From: Geoglobus acetivorans
Lineage (GTDB): Archaea; Halobacteriota; Archaeoglobi; Archaeoglobales; Archaeoglobaceae
DNA: 64,000 nucleotides
Assembly (NCBI RefSeq): GCF_039641995.1
Contig: NZ_CP087714.1
Coordinates: forward strand, 1,802,328-1,866,327
Direction: 5' to 3'
The notes beneath the pieces were generated by a model, which made no database searches, was not told the origin of the DNA, and worked only from the letters and a program-made list of their open reading frames with translations. How positions within the stretch are numbered: position 1 is the stretch's first letter; every line of letters starts with the position of its first letter. The position numbers were made by a program, and so were the translations under genes. Positions 50,769 to 58,658 of the stretch are shown here, piece by piece.

Positions 50769-52406
50769 TTAACCCGCCTCCGCCAACGACGGGAACGAAA
50801 ACGCCCAGTCCACACCTATTGGTACAAATATGAATATTATCCCCGAAAGTATCATCAGAATGCTGATGTAAAAGTACATCATGTAATTAGCACTTCCTTT
50901 TACTATTTTCATTGACAGGGCATTTGAAAGAATCAGAATGAGGCTGACAAAGAGTGCATACATTTCAAAAAGGCCAACGGGTACAGCACTGAAAAGTCCG
51001 AAGTTCATACCAGCCAGTCCAGTCTTGCTCATAATATCCGAGGCACTTCCAAAGGTCGAGAGTTGAGATTCAAACATTTTTGAAATCAGACTTGTGAATT
51101 TCTCGAGTATTTTTGTGATAAAGAGTATCAACCCAACCATCGAAACGTGTAGGGGGATTACTAAGTTTATAAAACCGTTAGAGATTAGGTCTCTTTTAAG
51201 TCTTAAGAGCACCATTTCCAAGTTTGAAGAGCCCACAATCTCTCCAACAAGATTCGCATCCCCACCCATATCGGTTGCATCGATGAATATTGGTGTAAGT
51301 TTGCTTATCAGATAACTTCCGCTCTCACCCGTAAATTTGTCCCAGCTTATCTTTGGATCCAGTCCGAGACTCAATCTTTTATGTAATGGCATGACGAGGT
51401 CTTTCAGTTCACCCAGATTCTTTTTGTCCAGCCTTGAAAGGGCTTCAGCCATTCCAACTCCAGCACCAGAGATTGTTGCACCAAGGCCTCGGATTACGCT
51501 TGTGAATGCTTCATCTCTTTTACTAATTTTCCTGTCATCTCTGTAGCCTATTATTCCCAGCGGTAACAAAACGAAACCTGAAATTATCAGGCCAATTCCT
51601 TTTGCGTCAATTCCCAGTATTTCCATTTCGGGATTAAATACGGCAGGCAAGACTGAAAAAATCAGTAACGCTGCAAGAAAAATTGGCAAGAGCAGTACTT
51701 GCAGCCTTGAGATTGTCATTTGTTCCTTAGATTTTATGGGCATACTATGTGTTTTTGCGTCTTTAGGCGTCGCCTTATATAGCATAAAAACTCCGAAAAG
51801 TGAAAATGCTAGGCTTGAGAATATTGCTGTGAGTATCATTGATAGAGGATCGCTAACGCTGTAGATTACGATAGAGAGCAGGATAACAACTGATATCAAT
51901 GTAGTGGACACAAGGATAGATACGTAGGCATCGGTCCACTTTCTCAGGCTTTCAAGACTTCTCTGGTATTCGTCCTTTCTCACGGTTTTGAATGTCCTCC
52001 ATTCTCGCTCAATAAATTCTTCATCTGGTTCTCCAGATGCTATGGCATTCGAAAATCTGTTAAGCAGCTCTTTCAACCTTTTATGTTTTACTTTTTCTGC
52101 TATAAGCTCACAAGCCGTGGCATAATCGTAATGCCATTTTTGAGTCAGATCACGAATTTGTTTGAAATATTTGCTGGGGCTATATTCCTTCTTTTCAGCA
52201 ACAAGTTCAAATATTTTGTCTCTGCTCAGGTTGGCAGTTGATAGCGATGCCATGTATGTGAGTGTGAAAAGTAGATCGTTATCCATTAATTTCTCTTCAC
52301 TCATCTCCTTTAGTTTCCTGGCTATATTTGCAAACAGAGGTATGTTTATCTCCCTCTGCCAGAAACTTTTTTTAGTTTTGAATATCTTCGATGTCTTGAA
52401 TTCCAT
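50769..52406 (-). CDS. arlJ: Archaellum membrane platform protein ArlJ (FlaJ)
   Basis: ArlJ is the polytopic membrane protein of the archaellar motor that ArlI works on. It has paired hydrophobic segments (ILVSTTLISVVILLSIVIY, LQVLLLPIFLAALLIFSVL, GFINLVIPLHVSMVGLILF) with large cytoplasmic loops (MEFKTSKIF at the start). I start at the ATG at 52406, six bases after GAGGTGG. The GTG at 52421 is less likely. About 545 residues is normal. A C-terminal helix pair ends before the acidic protein. Confidence 0.92.
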   Translation of the reverse strand: MEFKTSKIFKTKKSFWQREINIPLFANIARKLKEMSEEKLMDNDLLFTLTYMASLSTANLSRDKIFELVAEKKEYSPSKYFKQIRDLTQKWHYDYATACELIAEKVKHKRLKELLNRFSNAIASGEPDEEFIEREWRTFKTVRKDEYQRSLESLRKWTDAYVSILVSTTLISVVILLSIVIYSVSDPLSMILTAIFSSLAFSLFGVFMLYKATPKDAKTHSMPIKSKEQMTISRLQVLLLPIFLAALLIFSVLPAVFNPEMEILGIDAKGIGLIISGFVLLPLGIIGYRDDRKISKRDEAFTSVIRGLGATISGAGVGMAEALSRLDKKNLGELKDLVMPLHKRLSLGLDPKISWDKFTGESGSYLISKLTPIFIDATDMGGDANLVGEIVGSSNLEMVLLRLKRDLISNGFINLVIPLHVSMVGLILFITKILEKFTSLISKMFESQLSTFGSASDIMSKTGLAGMNFGLFSAVPVGLFEMYALFVSLILILSNALSMKIVKGSANYMMYFYISILMILSGIIFIFVPIGVDWAFSFPSLAEAG

Positions 52407-52417
52407 ACATATCCACC

Positions 52418-54307
52418 TCACACCTTGATGTTCAGCAAACCGCTCTTCTGTATCTTTGACAGTGTTCTGAAAAACTCGTAGAAGTCCACTACTCCTTCTT
52501 CGTGCAATTTTTTCAGTATTTTTGCTCTTTTTTCGACTTCCTGATAAATCACTTTCTTTTTATTGGGCGGAATGCCGAGTCGAGTGGCTATCTTCTGCTC
52601 CAAAAGATACGAGCTACCAAATCCGGTAAAAACATGAGTGTCTGTTACTGGATCCCACTGAAAAACTTCGATAAATGAGACTCCACCTTTTTGTGGGTTG
52701 TACCCAATTATCTCGCTTACGCTCAGCACCCTTCTTACGAGTTTCCCGTCAGGTCTTCTTACGGCACTCTGTATAACTACGAAGTTTAAATTATCTATAA
52801 ATGTTTTCGGAACGCTTATAGGCTCAGTCGTAAGTCTCTGGATGAGTTTTTCTACGGTAGCAGCATGAAACGTGGACATGACAGGATGGCCAGTCTGCAT
52901 GGCCTGAAATGCAATGTTGCCCTCAACACCTCTAATCTCACCAACGAGTATGTAATTTGGCCTCTGCCTTAATGCCGCTTTGAGCAAATCGAACATTGTG
53001 ACATCTGAGCCGCTTCCCTCGCCAAGTGTGCCACCTCTCGTACTGCCTCTGGTGACCTCTCTCGTCCAGTTTCTGTGAGGTACCTGCAGTTCAGGGGTAT
53101 CCTCAATGGTAACAACCTTGGCATCAGGTCTAATAAATGCAGTTATTGCATTGAGTAGTGTGGTTTTACCACTTGCAGTTTCTCCACAGATAAATCCACT
53201 CATACCTTCACCTATTAGAAGCCAGAGGTAACCAGCAATCATGTAGTCAAGAGAACCGAACTCTATCAGCTGAAGAACGCTGAATGGGGTCTCATTAAAC
53301 TTTCTTATTGTGAAGTTACTGCCATTTTTGCTGATATCATTACCATACACAATGTTAATTCTGCTTCCATCTGGAAGTGTAGCATCAACTATTGGGTCCT
53401 TGTAAGTAACAGGTTTGCCAATTCTCTCTGCAAGCTTTATTATAAATTTGTTGAGGGTCTCTTCTTCTCTAAACTCAATTACGCTTTTTAATCCTTTGAA
53501 GATCTTGTGTTCAATAAATATTGGACCAAGGCCACTGCAGGAGATATCTTCGATGTATTTGTCTCTTATGTATGGCTCCAGAACGCCGAGACCTATTTTA
53601 TCCCTTATCAGTGCATATTCCAGTGCCTTGTATTGCTGTTCTGTTACATAGATCTTGTCAATTCTGGAGGACCCATTTTTGCTGAATAGTTTGGATAAGA
53701 AGCCAAGTTTTATCTTTGGCGACGGTGCGAAACTTAACTTGCCCTGAATATCGTTTGCAATACTATATTCAGCAAGCTCAGTTTTATCAACAATCTCACA
53801 TATCTCTTTGAGAGCGTCTTTCAGAATTCTGGTTTTTACAGCTTCATCTTCAGGATCAAATTCAATATCGGTTATGTAATCAACAAGTTTCAGCTCTACC
53901 TGTTTCAGTAGGTCTTCAACACCAGTTAGCAGTGTCGGCTCTATTGGAATGTAGTAGTTCCTGACGTCATTCTTATCCGGATAAATGTGAATATAAATCT
54001 GCTCGTCGGCTGGATAGATTAGGTTTGGATTGTCCATATCTCCGTGTTTTTTCCTGTCGAGTTTTGGAGCAAATCTCGGTATTCCAATCTTATCTATCGG
54101 GAGTATATGTATGTATTCCAGCAGGTGGAGATTCTTCTCCACCTCTCTTTTCATCCTTTCAGGCAGCAATCTGTAGATTCCACAGCTCTGAAGATTCTCG
54201 TGGCTATGTGTATCTTCGAGTTGCTTGGGTTTAAACGGAAAATTAGCCACAACACCCTGCTTGAGTTCCCTGGGCTTGTAACTGAATTCAAGTTTGCTGT
54301 CTGTCAT
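52418..54307 (-). CDS. arlI: Archaellum motor ATPase ArlI (FlaI)
   Basis: ArlI is the hexameric ATPase for archaellum assembly and rotation. The type II/IV secretion-ATPase motifs are all present: Walker A CGETASGKTTLLNA, Asp box TIEDTPELQVPH, Walker B LVGEIRGVEGNIAFQAMQTGHP and the His box STFHAATVEKL. The N-terminal domain starts near MTDSKLEFSYKP. The frame is open to 54406, but that region overlaps arlH. The start at 54307, 41 bases after the arlH stop, lacks an obvious ribosome binding site, so it is uncertain. Confidence 0.95.
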   Translation of the reverse strand: MTDSKLEFSYKPRELKQGVVANFPFKPKQLEDTHSHENLQSCGIYRLLPERMKREVEKNLHLLEYIHILPIDKIGIPRFAPKLDRKKHGDMDNPNLIYPADEQIYIHIYPDKNDVRNYYIPIEPTLLTGVEDLLKQVELKLVDYITDIEFDPEDEAVKTRILKDALKEICEIVDKTELAEYSIANDIQGKLSFAPSPKIKLGFLSKLFSKNGSSRIDKIYVTEQQYKALEYALIRDKIGLGVLEPYIRDKYIEDISCSGLGPIFIEHKIFKGLKSVIEFREEETLNKFIIKLAERIGKPVTYKDPIVDATLPDGSRINIVYGNDISKNGSNFTIRKFNETPFSVLQLIEFGSLDYMIAGYLWLLIGEGMSGFICGETASGKTTLLNAITAFIRPDAKVVTIEDTPELQVPHRNWTREVTRGSTRGGTLGEGSGSDVTMFDLLKAALRQRPNYILVGEIRGVEGNIAFQAMQTGHPVMSTFHAATVEKLIQRLTTEPISVPKTFIDNLNFVVIQSAVRRPDGKLVRRVLSVSEIIGYNPQKGGVSFIEVFQWDPVTDTHVFTGFGSSYLLEQKIATRLGIPPNKKKVIYQEVEKRAKILKKLHEEGVVDFYEFFRTLSKIQKSGLLNIKV

Positions 54308-54347
54308 ATTCGCAACCAATACACAATGTTTTCTCGATATATTTTTC

Positions 54348-55070
54348 TTATGTCCTCGCCTCAGACACAGGTATGATCTTAAGGCCGAATCCGGGATGAA
54401 CCTCAAAGCTTACAATATTTCCTGTAGTTTTCTTAGCCCCTCTTATTTTTGCAACTTCAAGGACGCTCACATACCTTTCACCGACCTGTTCCTTCCTGAG
54501 GAACAGATGACAATCACATGCTGACCTGATTCTAACAAGAGTATCTTCTTTAAAAGCATGCTGGTGTAGTGTGATCAATATCGTTTTACCGTTGTCTGCA
54601 AGGTTTTTCAGTCGCGTCAGGAATTCAAGCACGTCATCTTCAGTCGAATATGTTGTGAACATCGTTAATGAATCAACAATAATGACATTCTCTTTGATGA
54701 CTTTCATGTGGTTGGCTACGAGATTGAGTATCCTTCTCATCTGTTCAGTACTCCAGTCAATACCTTCAATATGAACAGGGAATATCCTGACATATCCAAA
54801 CGCGTAAAAGTCCGATATGTCAAGACTGAGTGATTCCATCTGTCTCAGCAGGCTTTTTATGGTATTTTCTGTTGTATAGTATGCAATTTCCAGTCCATTG
54901 AGGAGGCCACCATACGCGAATTGCTGGCATAAAACACTTTTACCTGTATCGTTCTCACCTTCGATTAATGTCAATGAGCCTAAGGGGATCCCACCACCCA
55001 GCCTTTTGTCTATTTCGGTGTTCCCACTGGTCAAAATATTCTTGTTTTCTTCATCTTCAAAGATATCCAT
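54348..55070 (-). CDS. arlH: Archaellum RecA-like protein ArlH (FlaH)
   Basis: ArlH is a RecA/KaiC-like protein that binds ATP and regulates ArlI. It shows Walker A LIEGENDTGKSVLCQQ (about residues 36-50) and a Walker B-like NVIIVDSLTMF. It is 240 residues, normal for the family, and starts 17 bases after the arlF stop, preceded by GGGGGTGGTGATGG. Everything expected is present. Confidence 0.93.
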   Translation of the reverse strand: MDIFEDEENKNILTSGNTEIDKRLGGGIPLGSLTLIEGENDTGKSVLCQQFAYGGLLNGLEIAYYTTENTIKSLLRQMESLSLDISDFYAFGYVRIFPVHIEGIDWSTEQMRRILNLVANHMKVIKENVIIVDSLTMFTTYSTEDDVLEFLTRLKNLADNGKTILITLHQHAFKEDTLVRIRSACDCHLFLRKEQVGERYVSVLEVAKIRGAKKTTGNIVSFEVHPGFGLKIIPVSEART

Positions 55071-55086
55071 CCATCACCACCCCCTA

Positions 55087-55560
55087 TCAACCAACAACAA
55101 AATCCAGAACATTACAGATCGCATTTGGAGTGCATACCTGTAAGACGTATGTGCCATTATCAAGCGATACAGTCGCATTTGCAGAGGCAATTTCACCGGG
55201 GTCAAATATGTTCGGGTTGATCAGTTCGTTGACTATTGTGTAATTTGCGGTCAGATATCTTGTAATCGTGGCTCCGCTCGTTGTTGTGCCATAAATGAAC
55301 ATGTCGAATTTGTTGAAGTTGATGAATTTTTCAGTACCGGTATTCTTCACATAAGTGGTCAGTTCTCCGATAATAGGATCGTAAGAGACATTTATCAACG
55401 TTATATCTGTTTTAAGCCTTTCAATCTCGGATTTAACACCTCCCTTATAGCCTTCAAGAGTCGTATCTGCTAAGTTGGTGTTTCCAGCTATAAGAGTGTA
55501 TGCAAGTGAGATTAGAAACACAGTAATTATCAATGTGGCTATAATGGTATGGAATCCCAC
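55087..55560 (-). CDS. arlF: Archaellum stator-type protein ArlF (FlaF)
   Basis: The 157-residue protein has an N-terminal helix (MGFHTIIATLIITVFLISLAY) followed by an extracytoplasmic beta-rich domain (TTYVKNTGTEKFINFNKFDMFIYGT). This matches ArlF, which with ArlG forms a stator/anchor in the pseudoperiplasm. GTG 55560 follows GAGGTGATATGA. The order B-D-G-F-H-I-J is found in several archaea. Assignment of F and G is by order and start pattern. Confidence 0.82.
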   Translation of the reverse strand: MGFHTIIATLIITVFLISLAYTLIAGNTNLADTTLEGYKGGVKSEIERLKTDITLINVSYDPIIGELTTYVKNTGTEKFINFNKFDMFIYGTTTSGATITRYLTANYTIVNELINPNIFDPGEIASANATVSLDNGTYVLQVCTPNAICNVLDFVVG

Positions 55561-55565
55561 TCATA

Positions 55566-56027
55566 TCACCTCGAGAAAACGTCACTGGCCTTTACACCAT
55601 TATACAGTATCATTACCACCGAATATTCGTTTTGAGGGAGGGTAGCATTTATTGTAACCATCAGTGTCTCGCCTTTGTCCCAGTAAGAATCTCCATCTCC
55701 ATTGACTATGCTCGTCTGCACATCTTGTGAGCTCACAGAATAATGGTAGTTGTCTGTGTTGGACGTTATAAATATGTCACTCATGTTTATGACATCCAAA
55801 GACAGCGGCACATCTCCGGTGTTTTTAGCCCATATTGTCACCTGTGTATCATTTGCTGAAGAAAATATGATTTCGAAATCGGTTTTGACTTTATCGTTTA
55901 AATTGTTACTCAAAGAAACATAAGAATGAGCTAAATCATTCACAGTTGGAAGCATTGCTAAGCTAACGGAAGATACAGCCACAACCGTTGCAATTACAAG
56001 GATGTATGTTTCTATCACCTCCCTCAT
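55566..56027 (-). CDS. arlG: Archaellum stator-type protein ArlG (FlaG)
   Basis: The N-terminal helix (VIETYILVIATVVAVSSVSLAML) leads to a beta-rich domain (KVKTDFEIIFSSANDTQVTIWAKNTGDVPLSLDVI). This is similar in layout to ArlF downstream but distinct in sequence, and its place before arlF marks it as ArlG. It caps and anchors with ArlF. Start ATG 56027 follows GGGGAGGT. It ends five bases before arlF. Confidence 0.82.
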   Translation of the reverse strand: MREVIETYILVIATVVAVSSVSLAMLPTVNDLAHSYVSLSNNLNDKVKTDFEIIFSSANDTQVTIWAKNTGDVPLSLDVINMSDIFITSNTDNYHYSVSSQDVQTSIVNGDGDSYWDKGETLMVTINATLPQNEYSVVMILYNGVKASDVFSR

Positions 56028-56051
56028 AGGTTACCTCCCCGTTTGGCATAT

Positions 56052-56867
56052 TTACATCACTATTTTTCTATCCAGTATCAGGCTCAGCACTTTGGAGTCA
56101 ATCGTTCTGTCATCAGGGTACAGAATCTTGTAAAGCCTGTACAGCTCAAAGACGATCTCTTCGAAGTTATCGTTCATGACTATCAGATCCGCAATCTGCG
56201 ACACGAACTCTGCCGTCTCTTCTTTTATATATCCTGCTGATTCAAATATCCTCAGCATGAGCTTGAGGGATTCGATGTTGTATTTTTCAAGCATTCCTCT
56301 TACCCAACCCATTATCTCAAAAAGCACTTCAATATCGTACTTCAGAAGTTTCTTGTCAGCAAAGATTGTATCCTTGCCTGCACCTTCCAGTGCTCCAAAC
56401 TCTGGCTGAACTACCTCCATTCCAATAAATTCACCTCCTTTTATATTTTCTTCTGATTCTGGTTTATCCTGAGATGTGAACCCGTTCTGAACTGATTTGT
56501 TAAACCCCATACCCTCATTAACACCTCCTGCATGATCAACAGATACCTCTTCTTCTGCAGGTTTTTCACCTTCCTGTGTTTCTTCTTCCATCTGCTCCTC
56601 AAGAGGTTTTCCAGGTATTATCTGTATTTGCTGAGGGGGTGGGGCTTGAGATGCGGCATACCCCAAACCTTCAGCGAGGCTCTGAAGGTTTTGAAACGGA
56701 TTTTCTATGTTGTTCAAAGTCTCCCTAATATCAATAAGCAGCTTTTTGATTGAACCTTTTATCAAGTCCACCTCTTTTTCCAGCTTCTCAAGCTTTCCCT
56801 CTGGGGTGTCTGCTTCTGCGGTTTTTAGGATGTCGTCTACCACACTTTCGTCTATCCCTTCCTGCAT
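56052..56867 (-). CDS. arlD: Archaellum switch protein ArlD (FlaD/E family)
   Basis: This cytoplasmic protein has an N-terminal coiled coil (about residues 20-55, KLEKLEKEVDLIKGSIKKLL), a long low-complexity linker rich in Pro, Glu and Gly, and a C-terminal helical domain (VLFEIMGWVRGMLEKYNIESLKLMLRIFESAGYIKEETAEFVSQI), which is the FlaD/E domain. In haloarchaea it binds CheF and so switches motor direction. There is no separate ArlC in the operon. GAGGTGAT precedes the ATG. Confidence 0.83.
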   Translation of the reverse strand: MQEGIDESVVDDILKTAEADTPEGKLEKLEKEVDLIKGSIKKLLIDIRETLNNIENPFQNLQSLAEGLGYAASQAPPPQQIQIIPGKPLEEQMEEETQEGEKPAEEEVSVDHAGGVNEGMGFNKSVQNGFTSQDKPESEENIKGGEFIGMEVVQPEFGALEGAGKDTIFADKKLLKYDIEVLFEIMGWVRGMLEKYNIESLKLMLRIFESAGYIKEETAEFVSQIADLIVMNDNFEEIVFELYRLYKILYPDDRTIDSKVLSLILDRKIVM

Positions 56868-56893
56868 TCTCTATCACCTCTTAGAAGAAACCC

Positions 56894-56911
56894 AAAAAAT
56901 AAAAAATAAAA
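56894..56911 (-). terminator. T-rich partial terminator after the archaellin genes
   Basis: Read on the minus strand, the 13-30 bases after the second archaellin stop are TTTTATTTTTTATTTTTT. No hairpin is obvious. Such T-tracts are typical archaeal terminators. Placed between the archaellins and arlD it would let most transcripts end here, giving far more filament than motor protein. Confidence 0.5.
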
Positions 56912-56923
56912 GCTTTGAGTAGG

Positions 56924-57538
56924 TCACTGCAGCAGGACCATTGTCGGATCGATGGATGGCGGTACTTTAAGCTCGAGCGGATACGTTGCACCCATTGGTG
57001 GTTTGATTTCAATCAGGAACACTTCGTTGGGGTTGAGAGTGAATCCAGCAGCTTCAAGGTCGATGTATATTTCGGCCTTCTCAAATTCTTCAAGGTAGCT
57101 GTCTGCTCCACCAGTGTTCACAGTTGTAACCCAGTAAACTCCGTACTGTGTTCCTGTAGCTGCAGCCTGGGAGGATGTTGTGCTGGCGTTATACTTGAGT
57201 TCCACACTCTGGCCGTCCTTCGGGTTGACAATCGTTATGACTGTCTTGCTCAGGTCAATTGGCTGACCACCAGCGGTAAGCTGGATTGTGAACACAGTTC
57301 CTTTAAGCTCATTACTTGTAGTGTTGCCATATCCTATGACAGATCCAACGATTTCCATACTTGAAGATACCTGCTGAACACCTGTGTGGACAACCTCCTG
57401 ACCCTTCTGGGTCGAGAAGAAACCGGCTCCAAGCAGTACGTAGCTGAACACTGCTGCAACTGTGATGAACGCTATCAGGGTTATTGCAGCCTCAAGACCC
57501 GTAAAACCCTTTATGTCCTTAACAAACCTACCCTTCAT
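56924..57538 (-). CDS. arlB: Archaellin ArlB (second copy)
   Basis: The class III signal MKGRFVKDIKG, cut before FTGLEAAI, leads into the hydrophobic filament helix (AAITLIAFITVAAVFSYVLLGAGFF). The rest is beta-rich with Gly/Thr, ending PPSIDPTMVLLQ. About 204 residues. I start at the ATG at 57538 because GAGGTGATC ends five bases before it. A GTG at 57547 is less likely. It follows the first archaellin by ten bases. Confidence 0.93.
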   Translation of the reverse strand: MKGRFVKDIKGFTGLEAAITLIAFITVAAVFSYVLLGAGFFSTQKGQEVVHTGVQQVSSSMEIVGSVIGYGNTTSNELKGTVFTIQLTAGGQPIDLSKTVITIVNPKDGQSVELKYNASTTSSQAAATGTQYGVYWVTTVNTGGADSYLEEFEKAEIYIDLEAAGFTLNPNEVFLIEIKPPMGATYPLELKVPPSIDPTMVLLQ

Positions 57539-57548
57539 TCCGATCACC

Positions 57549-58154
57549 TCACACCCATGTAAGACTCGTCAGGCTTGGCGGAATCTGCTTGTTGACTATG
57601 AGCGGTGCACCGATTGGTGGCTTCATTTCGATGGTAACGTAGTCGTTTGTTGCAGGCAGGTTGGTCACCATACCAGCACTCTGCAAAGCTGTAATGTTTA
57701 TCGTTATCTTGTATTTCTCATTCTTCTCAAGCAGGTTGTCTGGCGTACCTCCGTCCACATCAACTATGCCCTGATATGTCCAGTATTTGGTGGTCGCATT
57801 GTATGGCAGCTGAAGGTAGTAGTCCTGATACCTGAGTGCAACAACAGTGTTGTTAAGGTCGATCGGGGTTGCTCCAGCAGATAGTGTAATATAGTAGTAT
57901 ATCTCCTTGACATCACCACTGCTGCCTGTTGTATTTGCCACAAGGTAAACGTACTGGCCGTCAAGCTCCATGCTTGAAGATGCTTGCTTAACTCCCGTGT
58001 CAACGCTCTGCTTTCCTTTCTGGGTCGTATAGAAACCGGCTCCAAGCATAACGTAGCTGAACACTGCAGCCACTGTAACAAAAGCTATTAAAACAATTGC
58101 TGCTTCGAGCCCTGTAAATCCCTTTTCGTTTTTCCTTAACTTTTTCCAACTCAC
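57549..58154 (-). CDS. arlB: Archaellin ArlB (first copy)
   Basis: The signal MSWKKLRKNEKG, cut before FTGLEAAI, is followed by the same filament helix (AAIVLIAFVTVAAVFSYVMLGAGFY), then a Thr/Asn-rich outer domain with several N-glycosylation sequons (NTT, NAT, NIT) and the end KQIPPSLTSLTWV. The 201-residue length and the strong ribosome binding site (GAGGTGGTGAGC) suit a major filament protein. GTG 58154 is the first start of the operon. Confidence 0.93.
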   Translation of the reverse strand: MSWKKLRKNEKGFTGLEAAIVLIAFVTVAAVFSYVMLGAGFYTTQKGKQSVDTGVKQASSSMELDGQYVYLVANTTGSSGDVKEIYYYITLSAGATPIDLNNTVVALRYQDYYLQLPYNATTKYWTYQGIVDVDGGTPDNLLEKNEKYKITINITALQSAGMVTNLPATNDYVTIEMKPPIGAPLIVNKQIPPSLTSLTWV

Positions 58155-58194
58155 AGCTCACCACCTCACAATTACAATCACTCTTGAAAAGCAA

Positions 58195-58207
58195 AAATAT
58201 AAATATT
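58195..58207 (-). promoter_or_regulatory. Probable archaellin operon promoter
   Basis: On the minus strand AATATTTATATTT is a strong TATA box. Transcription would start about 25 bases on (near 58172), leaving an 18-base leader with the ribosome binding site GAGGTGGTG. The element at 58222-58247 lies 15-20 bases upstream. Confidence 0.55.
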
Positions 58208-58221
58208 CTTTTTTTATCAAT

Positions 58222-58247
58222 GAAATTTACATTTTGTAATTGCAAAA
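58222..58247. promoter_or_regulatory. Bipartite element shared with chemotaxis operon, copy 2
   Basis: GAAATTT, six bases, then TGTAATTGCAAAA. The two halves match the element at 49181-49206 at the same spacing and orientation (19 of 20 defined bases). It lies just upstream of the archaellin TATA box, and between it and the divergent Alba gene. Confidence 0.5.
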
Positions 58248-58326
58248 GTGAAAGTTGAGTATTGGAAACCCCTGCACTTAATAAGTTTTAAATATCGAGT
58301 CCTTTTTAGCTGGCCAGGTGATAGCC

Positions 58327-58602
58327 ATGGCAGAGGAAGCAGTAGTGTTTGTGGGTTCAAAGCCGGTAATGAACTACGTTCTCGCAACCCTTACGCAACT
58401 CAATGAGGGCGCAAGCAAGGTTGTGATAAAGGCAAGAGGAAAGGCAATCAGCAGGGCTGTCGATGTTGCAGAGATTGTCAAGAACAGATTCATGCCCAAT
58501 GTGAAGGTTAGCGACATCAGAATTGACACTGAGGAGCTTGAGAGCGAACAGGGAAGGATCGTCAACGTTTCAACTATCGAAATTGAGCTTGTTAAAGAGT
58601 AA
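58327..58602 (+). CDS. albA: DNA/RNA-binding protein Alba
   Basis: Alba coats DNA and RNA in archaea and is regulated by acetylation. The 91-residue sequence has [48 protein letters not shown] and [20 protein letters not shown], very close to known Archaeoglobus Alba. I start at ATG 58327 because AGGTGATAGCC precedes it. A GTG at 58318 is in frame. A TATA-like TTTTAAATA lies about 35 bases upstream. Confidence 0.96.
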   Translation: MAEEAVVFVGSKPVMNYVLATLTQLNEGASKVVIKARGKAISRAVDVAEIVKNRFMPNVKVSDIRIDTEELESEQGRIVNVSTIEIELVKE

Positions 58603-58645
58603 TTTTTTCTACCCCCTATTTAATTTTAATCAAAAAATAAAAGTG
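58603..58645. terminator. Bidirectional T-rich terminator between convergent albA and acyl-CoA synthetase genes
   Basis: Immediately after the albA stop the plus strand has TTTTTT. On the minus strand, just past the synthetase stop, TTTTATTTTTTG occurs. Both are simple archaeal T-tract terminators for the convergent genes. Confidence 0.45.
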
Positions 58646-58658
58646 GCAGGAGACCTTT

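Noticed and set aside
54307..54406. An upstream start of arlI at 54406 inside arlH
   Set aside because: The extra 33 residues would overlap arlH in another frame and do not look like an ArlI N-terminus. The start at 54307 is kept but with low certainty.
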